This document shows positions 19,907-26,034 of a DNA stretch of 26,034 bases, piece by piece. Each line of letters opens with the position of its first letter. Within the stretch, counting starts at the first letter, position 1. Location: positions 1 to 26,034 of IMG/VR virus record IMGVR_UViG_3300030116_003063; one strand, given 5' to 3'. The position numbers were made by a program, and so were the translations under genes. Below the pieces are notes generated by a model. The model was not told the DNA's origin, searched no databases, and saw only the letters and a program-made list of their open reading frames with translations. The DNA is from a virus.

Positions 19907-21745
19907 TTAGCTTTTATATCCTTTGTTTGGCATGTCAATAGGTGCTACAGGCACTTCCTGTGCATTTGGTGCAGGTTTAAAACCTTGACTTCTTGCCTTT
20001 GTTGTTGTTATTACTCTATCAGTATTTATGTTTGGTTTACCCTCGCCAAACTTTCTGAAATATATTCTTCTAAACCATTTGTGGTGGCAGTTAGCACCAC
20101 CTTTAAAACGCCAAATGTTGTAAATGCCTGATTTGTTGCCACTCAACTCTGGGTTTGCTTGTATGCTAGATAATGAGTGTGCCTGTCCAATTATATCTTC
20201 TTTGCGATATACTTTGTTTGCAGCCATCATTTTTTTACAAAACTCTCTTTCACCTGTATCAGATTTAGATTTACCTGTGTAAACATACCTAACTCTATAT
20301 AGGTTTAAGTTTTTATCATAACCATCTTGCTCGCTCTTTCTTTCTGCTCTAGATGTGCCTGTTCTAGCTAAATGTAGTTTTTGTAGATTGTACTCAAAAT
20401 CAAAATCTTCATGCTCATCTGCTGCATCATCTTCATCTAACAATTCCCAATTCTCTAAATCTTCATCTTCACCATAATTAGCTAGAAAGTTATCTAGTGC
20501 GCTCTCTTCACTACTAAATCTGCTGTTAACCTCTTGTGCTTGCTCTAATGGCTCATATCCTAATGCCTCTCTAATCTCATCTTGTGTTAACACATCTTCT
20601 AATATAGAGGTATCAAACATAGAGTTTAATGGACTTACCTCGCTTAATGATATAGGTAGGTTTGTATTGTTTACATTTAACACCATTTTAAGACCTTTTA
20701 AGACCTCATCTTTCATCGGTGCTACAACTGTGTTACTATACAACTCATAAGCTGTTAAAAGTTCATCTCTACCACCTAATTGCCCCTCTGTTTTTACACC
20801 TAACAACATAGGTGATACAACACGATGCCCAATCATAATGTTTTGTACACACAATTTGTTTAGTGTTTCATACATTTTATCTGCATCAGATAGTTGTATA
20901 GGTTGTAATTGTGGTGCAGAGTTAGCATCATCAGAGAAAGTTAAAACGAATTTGCCACTATTACCAGGTGAGGTGAATTTGGATTGTATTTGTTGCTCTA
21001 TTTGGTATCGCTCTTCATCTGTTGGTATACCATTATTAAAGTTAATCCAAAAACTAGGGTTAAAAGAGTTTTGCACATTAGATAAATGAAACTCTGATGT
21101 TAGATTTTCTGTTAAAATCCAATTAGTAGATGCAAGATAATCAGGTGTGTAGTACGCCTCCATGCCTGGCGAGTACAAACCGCAATAAATAATTTGTGAT
21201 GGCTCACTTCTATCTTGTGTATTAAACGCTGCAACTCTATGTGGTGTGTATTCTTTCTTTCTATATTGTGTCCAATCACTACTAACCCAATACTCATCTA
21301 TAAAACCACTCTCATTTTTTTTACCTACTCTAACTTTCTCTGCGCTAACATGGTGTACCTCGCTAATTTTTGTTTTGTCTTTACTCCAAATAACATTTAA
21401 TGCGTATGCACCAAAAAGTTTAAGATCAAACGCACATTTTTTTATTATTTCGTGTGCAGTTTCGCCATTTCTGTTTATGCTAGCTAAAAACTTTTTTAGT
21501 TGTACAAATGTTGACAAATCACCACTATCTTCATCTATAACAATATCTTTACCTGCAATCATTGCGCTAGTTGCATTTACTATTGCTGCGTGACTAGCAG
21601 AGCCATTGTATATATCTATTAAAAAGTTAGGGTAAACATTAGTATACTCACCATCACCGTATGTTATCCAATCATTACGCCCTGTTTCAACAATTTTTGG
21701 TGCTGTTTGTTGTTTTAGATATACTTGTAGTAGTCGATTATCCAT
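19907..21745 (-). CDS. Portal protein with C-terminal MuF-like domain, 612 aa
   Basis: The portal forms the dodecameric ring through which DNA is packaged and exits. Residues about 1-420 have the portal pattern: DWITYGDGEYTNVYPNFLID near 25-44, KKCAFDLKLFGAYALNVIW near 102-120, then FHLSNVQNSFNPSFWINF (219-236) and LTQDEIREALGYEPLEQA (386-403). A very acidic linker (422-450) leads to an extra domain at about 480-560 with a TGEREFCKKMM motif (C503) and FKGGANCHHKWFRR (C553, H554, H555, W557). That Cys/His pair resembles the C-terminus of MuF-type minor head proteins. No separate MuF gene is seen nearby. The ATG shares the LamG gene's stop (TAATG). Confidence 0.85.
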   Translation of the reverse strand: MDNRLLQVYLKQQTAPKIVETGRNDWITYGDGEYTNVYPNFLIDIYNGSASHAAIVNATSAMIAGKDIVIDEDSGDLSTFVQLKKFLASINRNGETAHEIIKKCAFDLKLFGAYALNVIWSKDKTKISEVHHVSAEKVRVGKKNESGFIDEYWVSSDWTQYRKKEYTPHRVAAFNTQDRSEPSQIIYCGLYSPGMEAYYTPDYLASTNWILTENLTSEFHLSNVQNSFNPSFWINFNNGIPTDEERYQIEQQIQSKFTSPGNSGKFVLTFSDDANSAPQLQPIQLSDADKMYETLNKLCVQNIMIGHRVVSPMLLGVKTEGQLGGRDELLTAYELYSNTVVAPMKDEVLKGLKMVLNVNNTNLPISLSEVSPLNSMFDTSILEDVLTQDEIREALGYEPLEQAQEVNSRFSSEESALDNFLANYGEDEDLENWELLDEDDAADEHEDFDFEYNLQKLHLARTGTSRAERKSEQDGYDKNLNLYRVRYVYTGKSKSDTGEREFCKKMMAANKVYRKEDIIGQAHSLSSIQANPELSGNKSGIYNIWRFKGGANCHHKWFRRIYFRKFGEGKPNINTDRVITTTKARSQGFKPAPNAQEVPVAPIDMPNKGYKS

Positions 21746-22557
21746 TATGTGTATTTTTCTGTAAGGTAGTCAATTAGTTGATTTGTTTCTGTTGAGTTTA
21801 TTACTTTATCGTATATTCCTAACTCACCTAACAATCCATCATAAGGTGAGCCACCTGTACCTGCTAAACCTATTCTTTCTATTCTATAGTTAGTGTCACT
21901 ATTTGTAGCATCACTAGTATCAGTTGCTATAACACTTTTTTCTTTATTTACAAACCTTATTGCTTCGCTTGCATCTCTTGTAATAACTAATATCTCAAAT
22001 GTATCTTCACCAAATGCGTAATTTACATCACCATCTGTACCTGTGCCTGTTGTTGCTTGGTTGCCATCAGTTCTAGTTGTGATTGAGTTGTTGTTAGAGC
22101 CACTTGTATTACCCCTAAATTTAGTTTGTATAGCCACACCATTAGCACCTGCAAGTTGTATAAAGTTTTGGTTACTACCTATATCACCTGCAAAAAATAC
22201 ATCACTACCTGCTCGCCCTGTTCTAAATGCGGCAAAAAAAGTAAATGTTTGATTTGTTGTTACATAAACATTTGCCAAATTCAAAACATCATTAGAATTG
22301 TCAAAACTAACAGAGTTAGCACTTAATGTTGTTTTGTCTAATGTAGGTTGACTTATTGCTGTAGATTGTGATGCGTTGTTAGTTGCGCCTGTGCTACCAC
22401 TATTTGCCCACGCTGTAACATTATCACCATGTGAGCCTGTTATAGTACTAGCGTCAAAGTGTAATGTTAAATCGCTAATATCAGAAGGCACAAAACCACC
22501 CATACCCTCTAGGTTTTCTGCTCTTGCGTTTATGCCTAATCCTAGTGCTAGTTTCAT
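21745..22557 (-). CDS. LamG/ConA-like lectin-domain protein, 270 aa
   Basis: The domain has the jelly-roll features of Laminin_G_3/ConA-like proteins: SDISDLTLHFDAST (27-40), a VTAWANSGS element, SVSFDNSNDVLNLAN (87-101), FTFFAAFRTGR and the ending LGELGIYDKVINSTETNQLI. Such domains bind carbohydrates and occur in phage fibres or decorations. No signal peptide is certain: the N-terminus (MKLALGLGINARAENLEGMG) is only mildly hydrophobic. It lies between a small beta protein and the portal, unusual for a fibre but compatible with a head decoration that binds host or mucus glycans. Confidence 0.75.
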   Translation of the reverse strand: MKLALGLGINARAENLEGMGGFVPSDISDLTLHFDASTITGSHGDNVTAWANSGSTGATNNASQSTAISQPTLDKTTLSANSVSFDNSNDVLNLANVYVTTNQTFTFFAAFRTGRAGSDVFFAGDIGSNQNFIQLAGANGVAIQTKFRGNTSGSNNNSITTRTDGNQATTGTGTDGDVNYAFGEDTFEILVITRDASEAIRFVNKEKSVIATDTSDATNSDTNYRIERIGLAGTGGSPYDGLLGELGIYDKVINSTETNQLIDYLTEKYT

Positions 22558-22558
22558 A

Positions 22559-22828
22559 TTAGTTGTTGTAACCTATTGCTAAACCACTTGCTAAATCAAT
22601 CGCTGTAAATGGTGCAAAAATTACCGTACCAGCAGGTATAGTTTTACCATCTAAATTACTATCATTTGTAGCACCTGTAATAGTACAGTTAGTAATTTCG
22701 CTGTCATTTACAAAATGAATTGCGTAAAAATCTTTACCTGTTTGTGCTGCTGTTGTAAAAACCTCAACACTACCTTTTTTACCCAACATCTCTTGTAAAT
22801 GGTCGTTTGTATTTTTGTAAGTTGACAT
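22559..22828 (-). CDS. Small beta-rich virion protein, 89 aa
   Basis: It begins MSTYKNTNDHLQEMLGKKGS, then forms short strands (SVEVFTTAAQTGKDFYAIHF; DGKTIPAGTVIFAPFTAIDL) and ends LASGLAIGYNN. The composition and small size fit a decoration or tail-fibre-adaptor protein. It lies 4 bases after the 143-residue gene and just before the LamG gene. No family is recognised. Confidence 0.5.
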   Translation of the reverse strand: MSTYKNTNDHLQEMLGKKGSVEVFTTAAQTGKDFYAIHFVNDSEITNCTITGATNDSNLDGKTIPAGTVIFAPFTAIDLASGLAIGYNN

Positions 22829-22832
22829 ATAA

Positions 22833-23264
22833 TTAAATATTTAAATATTGTGTGTTAGTTACTGTATCATCTGGTGCTATATAATTACTATCACCATAGC
22901 CATATATTTTACTTGCGCTACTATGTGTTGTAACATTAGAGTTGTTTTGGTCTAAATCTGCTTGTGGAAAACTACCGCTATATGCTCTAATCTTACCTCT
23001 ATCAACAATTTGCCCTACAGAGTTACTAATAAGGTAACTAAAACTACCTTTAACGCCTTTTAGGTCTACATTTGTTGGCTCAACTAAATTAAATATTGCC
23101 TTTCTAGGTAATTTAATAGGTGAAAAAGTATAGCTAACTGTATTATTATCTACACTACCCTCTACATCATTCCAAATTTTTATATTGTATGTCGTGCCAC
23201 TACCTCTATCTTTATCAAGGTTTATACTCATACTATTAGTAGCATCGTGTTTAATATATAGCAT
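22833..23264 (-). CDS. Unrecognised beta-rich virion protein, 143 aa
   Basis: It starts MLYIKHDATNSMSINLDKDR and has beta strands (TTYNIKIWNDVEGSVDNNTV), then a block KGVKGSFSYLISNSVGQIVD and a C-terminal Asn/Thr/Ser-rich tail. The pattern suggests a small structural or fibre protein. It is the first gene of the unit after promoter P2; its ATG is only 10 bases from the -7-like box, so the mRNA leader would be very short or absent. Confidence 0.5.
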   Translation of the reverse strand: MLYIKHDATNSMSINLDKDRGSGTTYNIKIWNDVEGSVDNNTVSYTFSPIKLPRKAIFNLVEPTNVDLKGVKGSFSYLISNSVGQIVDRGKIRAYSGSFPQADLDQNNSNVTTHSSASKIYGYGDSNYIAPDDTVTNTQYLNI

Positions 23265-23266
23265 CT

Positions 23267-23301
23267 GTTTATAGTAAATATAAAAAACCTCGTTTTGTTA
23301 C
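23267..23301 (-). promoter_or_regulatory. Promoter-like motif P2, upstream of portal/connector operon
   Basis: Minus strand: GTAACAAA, 11 bases, TATATTTACTATAAAC. It is identical to P1 in all 24 fixed positions. It lies directly downstream of a terminator (23313-23337), making a clean transcription boundary. Confidence 0.75.
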
Positions 23302-23312
23302 GCTTGTATACG

Positions 23313-23337
23313 AAAAAAGACAGGTTTAACCCTGCCT
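23313..23337 (-). terminator. Intrinsic terminator after the capsid operon
   Basis: The minus strand gives AGGCAGG, loop GTTAAA, CCTGTCT, then a T run. The stem is 7 bp with one G-U pair, plus TTTTTT. It lies 47 bases after the stop of the 183-residue virion gene and just upstream of P2. Confidence 0.8.
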
Positions 23338-23383
23338 TTAATCAAAAAATCAAGTAATATGTAGTCCTGTTAAGGATAGTAGA

Positions 23384-23935
23384 TTACGATGCAGTAATAG
23401 TTACCGTAAATGCTGCGTTATCAAACGGTGTAGATGTGTAGTCAGCAACTAACAAACATGGTGCGCTTTCAGCTCCTGTAAATGTTAAGTCGTAACCATT
23501 CATATCTGCAAACGCTGCACCTGATGCGCTAGTTCCTGCCGATAATTCTAAACCATTTTCTAAACCTAAACACCAAATCAAGTTTTTACCTGATGTGTTT
23601 ACAGCTTGTGTTTCTACGAATACTATCAATCTGTTTTGTGCTAGTAATCGTATTTCATTTCTATCTGCTACAGTTAATTTATGTAATTTTATGTTAACAC
23701 TTGGCTCATAAAATACTGTACCATTTTCTTGTGATGGTTGGATAGTTTCAGTAAAACTAGCTGTACCTCTTGGTAAAGAGTATTTAAATAAGTTTGTAGA
23801 TAAATCTACATCACTAACTGCACCTGCCGATGATGTAATAGTAGCATCTTCATGTTGTACAAAATAGACAGCTTTTACGCCCCCCATGATGTCTCGGCAG
23901 TCGAGACCCCTGCCCTTGGTTAGTTCACATGCCAT
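23384..23935 (-). CDS. Conserved virion protein, probable tail tube type, 183 aa
   Basis: It starts MACELTKGRGLDCRDIMGGV then KAVYFVQHEDATITSS, an N-terminus (MACxxTxGRxLxCxDxxGGxKAVYF) repeatedly seen next to the capsid gene in Bacteroidetes phages. The middle has ENGTVFYEPSVNIKLHKLTV and RLIVFVETQAVN, and the end is a beta sandwich (DMNGYDLTFTGAESAPCLLV). The strand-dominated layout and position after the major capsid protein suggest a tail tube or a head-tail joining structural protein. The first codons form an unusual GC-rich hairpin (23891-23907). Confidence 0.65.
   Translation of the reverse strand: MACELTKGRGLDCRDIMGGVKAVYFVQHEDATITSSAGAVSDVDLSTNLFKYSLPRGTASFTETIQPSQENGTVFYEPSVNIKLHKLTVADRNEIRLLAQNRLIVFVETQAVNTSGKNLIWCLGLENGLELSAGTSASGAAFADMNGYDLTFTGAESAPCLLVADYTSTPFDNAAFTVTITAS
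23891..23907 (-). other. GC-rich hairpin near the start of the virion protein gene
   Basis: GTCTCG pairs with CGAGAC around a 5-base loop, codons 10-15 of the 183-residue gene. It lies in a roughly 40-base GC-rich island using codons (GGC, AGG, CTC, GAC, GGG) rare in this AT-rich window. It may be a translation or RNA-stability element, or follow from the conserved peptide. Confidence 0.4.
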
Positions 23936-23958
23936 AATTTATATGTTTTAGGTGCTTT

Positions 23959-23986
23959 TAGCAAAGGGTTTTTACACCCCTTGCTA
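23959..23986 (-). other. Stem-loop between capsid and tail-type genes
   Basis: In the minus-strand RNA, TAGCAAGGGG pairs with CCCTTTGCTA with one G-U pair, around an 8-base loop. No T tract follows, so it is not a typical terminator. Its place in the 65-base gap suggests mRNA processing, stability or partial attenuation. Confidence 0.4.
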
Positions 23987-24000
23987 TTAGCTGTTAATTA

Positions 24001-24915
24001 TTAGTCCAATCTTACAATATCGCCACCTTGTGCGTGTTGTGTTCCGCCCGTAAATTTTGCCACAACTCTCAGATTATCGCTCCCATCTAGCTCTTGCATA
24101 TCTAGTACACGCACCTCTGTATGGTCTGATAATAAATCTGTACCAAAGAATAGGTTAGATTGTTGTGCTGCACACATTTTGTTTTCTACCATACCTGGGC
24201 AAACTGCGATTTTTAATCCTTCAAACATATCAGTATACTCACCCATGTGTTGCATAGGAAAACCTTGTAATGCAGAAATAGCAGATAGATATAATCTGTA
24301 AGTCGTTGGTGACATGTATAGGTACAAATCTTCTTTAGTATAAACAGCACTAGGTATTGCAGCAGCTAAAATTTGTAAGTTAGCAATAATGTTAGATGAT
24401 GTAAATGCTGTACCTGCACCACCTGAATTATCAGCCTCTACAATAGCAGCATCATTTTCAAAGTGACCGTTACCTGCTTGCATAAAGCCTGTAAACTCAC
24501 CTGCATTTGCATCTAAACCATCCCAGATATTAGTTTCTACATGGTTAGCAATCTCTGCTGCTAGGTGTGAGAATAAAAACGCTGTGAAATCATCAGACAT
24601 TCCACTATTAAATGCACCTGCTCTCATTTGTGCAGCCTGGAAATCAGCTAAAAGGTCTTTTTTACAAAGATCAATATTGATTTGTAAGTTTTTAGGTGTT
24701 AACACTCTTTCTGTTAGTGTAACTGTACCTGCATCAGTAAAATCACAATTAGCATCAGTAATTAAACCTGATGTTGCAACTTTAGTAATGTTTCTTTTAA
24801 ATTTAACATTCTCTAATACTGTCAAGTATTCAAGAGATTTTGCAGATTTTAGAGCAGCAGCAATATACTGCCCTGCGTGTTCACCTGCATAATTTGATGT
24901 AATTGAAAAACCCAT
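24001..24915 (-). CDS. Major capsid protein, 304 aa
   Basis: It builds the icosahedral shell. It begins MGFSITSNYAGEHAGQYIAA, then LENVKFKRNITKVATSGLIT, LTERVLTPKNLQINIDLCKK, and a central AAEIANHVETNIWDGLDANA, then LYLYMSPTTYRLYLSAISAL and FEGLKIAVCPGMVENKMCAA, ending with FTGGTQHAQGGDIVRLD. Residue patterns (spine helix around AAEIANHVETNIWDG; P-domain-like end strands) agree with HK97-fold capsids of Bacteroidetes phages. The size is typical. It follows an acidic coiled-coil scaffold-like gene by 22 bases and precedes the tail-type virion protein; no head protease gene is seen. Confidence 0.85.
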   Translation of the reverse strand: MGFSITSNYAGEHAGQYIAAALKSAKSLEYLTVLENVKFKRNITKVATSGLITDANCDFTDAGTVTLTERVLTPKNLQINIDLCKKDLLADFQAAQMRAGAFNSGMSDDFTAFLFSHLAAEIANHVETNIWDGLDANAGEFTGFMQAGNGHFENDAAIVEADNSGGAGTAFTSSNIIANLQILAAAIPSAVYTKEDLYLYMSPTTYRLYLSAISALQGFPMQHMGEYTDMFEGLKIAVCPGMVENKMCAAQQSNLFFGTDLLSDHTEVRVLDMQELDGSDNLRVVAKFTGGTQHAQGGDIVRLD

Positions 24916-24937
24916 TTCTTTTAAATTAAAATTATTA

Positions 24938-25570
24938 TTAGTTATTTAAGTTGTAAAAAAATCTCTCTTGTGCTGTCAGTTTGTTGTATTCAGCTTTAGA
25001 TAATTCTACTTTTTTATCTTTTTTTGCAAATTTATTTAAACTTACAGGCTCTGTAGCAGGCTCTTTACCTAACTCTACAACCTGTGCAGATAAATTTGTA
25101 TTTTCTTCTTGTAATTCAGCAATGTTTTCATCTTTTGCTAAATTCTCGCCTCTTAACTCATCTAGTTCAATGTTTAAGCGTGCGATGTCGTTTCTAACCT
25201 CTTCTAAAAGTTCCTTAACAACTGCGCCAATCTCTGCAAACAACTCTGCATTGTCATTAGACATCTCTTCTTTTTCATCGTACATTTCTTCATCCTCATC
25301 TTCATCTTTTGCTTCAGTTTCTTCTACCATAGATGAAATAACACCCTCTTCTTGTACGATAAATGCAACACCATCTTCTGTTTCGTATTCGCCTACAGGT
25401 AAAGGTATTTGCGTACCATCTTCTACTAATACGCTAACTGCGACACCCTCAGCTAGGGCATCTGCCTCTGATACTATAATAGTACCATCTGCTAATTTAC
25501 CCTCGTATGCTAGTTGAGTAGTTTCTTCCTCAATACCTAGGGCAACTCTAATTCTAGTTTTTAAGTCCAT
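24938..25570 (-). CDS. Head scaffolding protein, 210 aa
   Basis: Scaffolds guide capsid assembly and are removed before packaging. The N-terminal half (LADGTIIVSEADALAEGVAV, then GTQIPLPVGEYETEDGVAFI) is a small beta domain typical of this family in Bacteroidetes phages. The middle is strongly acidic (EETEAKDEDEDEEMYDEKEE, about 83-102), followed by a long coiled coil (ELLEEVRNDIARLNIELDEL, then AKDENIAELQEENTNLSAQV), and the basic end KKDKKVELSKAEYNKLTAQE could bind the capsid protein. The position directly before the major capsid gene supports this. No protease motif is seen. Confidence 0.75.
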   Translation of the reverse strand: MDLKTRIRVALGIEEETTQLAYEGKLADGTIIVSEADALAEGVAVSVLVEDGTQIPLPVGEYETEDGVAFIVQEEGVISSMVEETEAKDEDEDEEMYDEKEEMSNDNAELFAEIGAVVKELLEEVRNDIARLNIELDELRGENLAKDENIAELQEENTNLSAQVVELGKEPATEPVSLNKFAKKDKKVELSKAEYNKLTAQERFFYNLNN

Positions 25571-25612
25571 AGTTATTATTAAAAAATTGTTGTTTTTATT
25601 TATTGTAATATG

Positions 25613-25957
25613 TTATATATTTTTGTAAATTTTCATAGAACTTTCAACTATTTCTTTAGCTCTACTTTCTATTTTATCTAGTTTATTTACAACATCATCT
25701 ATACCTAAATCTTTAGCTGCTTGTTGTGCTTTTTTTAAGTTTGGTGGTATATTTTGGTCTGCTAAAATAAGCGTATTGCTAAAAACATCTTTTGCTTTTG
25801 CTAACTTATCTTTAGCATCTTTAAATGATTTTTCTGCCTTTTCTAGTAATTTTTCTACATCATCTACTAAACCTAATTCTACTTTTTGCAGTTCATTATG
25901 CTTGTTAAATTCAGCTAGTTTTTCAACATTTAATTTCTCAAAATATTGCTTATTCAT
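25613..25957 (-). CDS. Coiled-coil protein with KVELG motif, 114 aa
   Basis: ATG at 25957 is preferred; GTG one codon upstream also fits. It is mostly helix (MNKQYFEKLNVEKLAEFNKH, then LLEKAEKSFKDAKDKLAKAK) with KVELGLVDDVE near residue 25 and AAKDLGIDDVVNKL near 80. The protein at 19519-19902 shares the KVELGxxDD and AKDLG landmarks with similar order and distance. It is the first gene after promoter P1, upstream of scaffold and capsid. The function is unknown; it may assist head assembly. Confidence 0.65.
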   Translation of the reverse strand: MNKQYFEKLNVEKLAEFNKHNELQKVELGLVDDVEKLLEKAEKSFKDAKDKLAKAKDVFSNTLILADQNIPPNLKKAQQAAKDLGIDDVVNKLDKIESRAKEIVESSMKIYKNI

Positions 25958-25977
25958 CACAACAAAGTTTAAGGTGT

Positions 25978-26012
25978 GTTTATAGTAAATATAATAATGT
26001 TGTATTTGTTAC
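25978..26012 (-). promoter_or_regulatory. Promoter-like motif P1, upstream of capsid operon
   Basis: Minus strand: GTAACAAA, 11 bases, TATATTTACTATAAAC. It is identical to P2 at 24 of 24 fixed positions despite an unrelated 11-base spacer. The -7-like TATATTTA box lies 28 bases before the ATG at 25957. Confidence 0.75.
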
Positions 26013-26034
26013 TTTTTGCTATCAATTTCTTTTA

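Noticed and set aside
19903-19938. TTG start giving 139 instead of 127 residues for the coiled-coil protein
   Set aside because: It would overlap the portal gene by 32 bases, while the ATG at 19902 lies just after the portal stop.
19661-20131. 156-codon plus-strand open frame
   Set aside because: Antisense to the coiled-coil and portal genes, low-quality composition, crosses a gene boundary.
24981-25517. 178-codon open frame on the plus strand
   Set aside because: It is the exact antisense of the scaffold gene; its Ser-rich composition is what results from reading an acidic coiled-coil gene backwards. No other evidence of a plus-strand gene exists in the window.
1-26034. Integrase, repressor or attachment site that would show a temperate phage
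   Set aside because: No recombinase motif, CI-like repressor or att-like duplicated sequence was seen, so lifestyle is left open.

Overview
The window is 26 kb of an AT-rich, gene-dense tailed-phage (or prophage) genome. Every convincing gene lies on the minus strand, so it reads from right to left. Coding is almost continuous, and many neighbours overlap by TAATG, ATGA or GTGA. Start sites mostly lack a Shine-Dalgarno sequence and have A-rich leaders, several promoters carry a TAnnTTTR -7-like box, and the capsid, connector and small basic proteins look like those of phages of Bacteroidetes (probably marine flavobacteria). The tape-measure start, tail assembly chaperone, gp10-like protein and absence of sheath genes suggest a long-tailed, siphovirus-like particle. 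No integrase, tRNA, CRISPR array or IS element was seen.

Layout in the direction of transcription. (1) 26012-23313, capsid module: promoter P1, a small coiled-coil protein, scaffold, major capsid protein, a conserved virion (probable tail) protein and a terminator. (2) 23301-16436, portal, connector and lysis: promoter P2, small virion proteins, a LamG-type protein, portal with an extra C-terminal Cys/His domain, a second coiled-coil protein, a DUF6712-type connector, a chain of very small membrane or basic proteins, an M15 endolysin, a 3TM holin and a metallophosphoesterase. (3) 16383-15534, two short orphan genes with intrinsic terminators. (4) 15522-10558, replication and DNA modification: SSB-like protein, DnaA domain IV-like protein, a winged-helix initiator with iteron-like repeats inside its gene, a PD-(D/E)XK nuclease-like protein overlapping a C5-cytosine methyltransferase, and NinG. 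(5) 10503-7017, a sigma-factor-like regulator, zinc-ribbon, DUF3310 and ParB-like proteins, small and large terminase, and a terminator. (6) 6998-1, tail module: promoter P3, a tail assembly chaperone with a probable -1 programmed frameshift, completion and structural proteins, large tail-tip proteins and the start of the tape measure gene, cut by the window edge.

The main regulatory observation is a promoter-like motif, G(T/C)A(A/C)(C/T)AAA, then exactly 11 bases, then TATATTTACTA. It occurs in front of the capsid, portal/lysis and tail modules, and once inside the sigma-like gene just upstream of the terminase block. This suggests a coordinated late regulon, possibly read by the phage's own sigma-like factor. 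The second main observation is a nine-T slippery run in the chaperone gene that joins a 174-residue N-terminal part to a 78-residue -1-frame extension ending exactly at the next gene. Nine very short genes (31 to 57 residues) were found by reading the gaps and overlaps.
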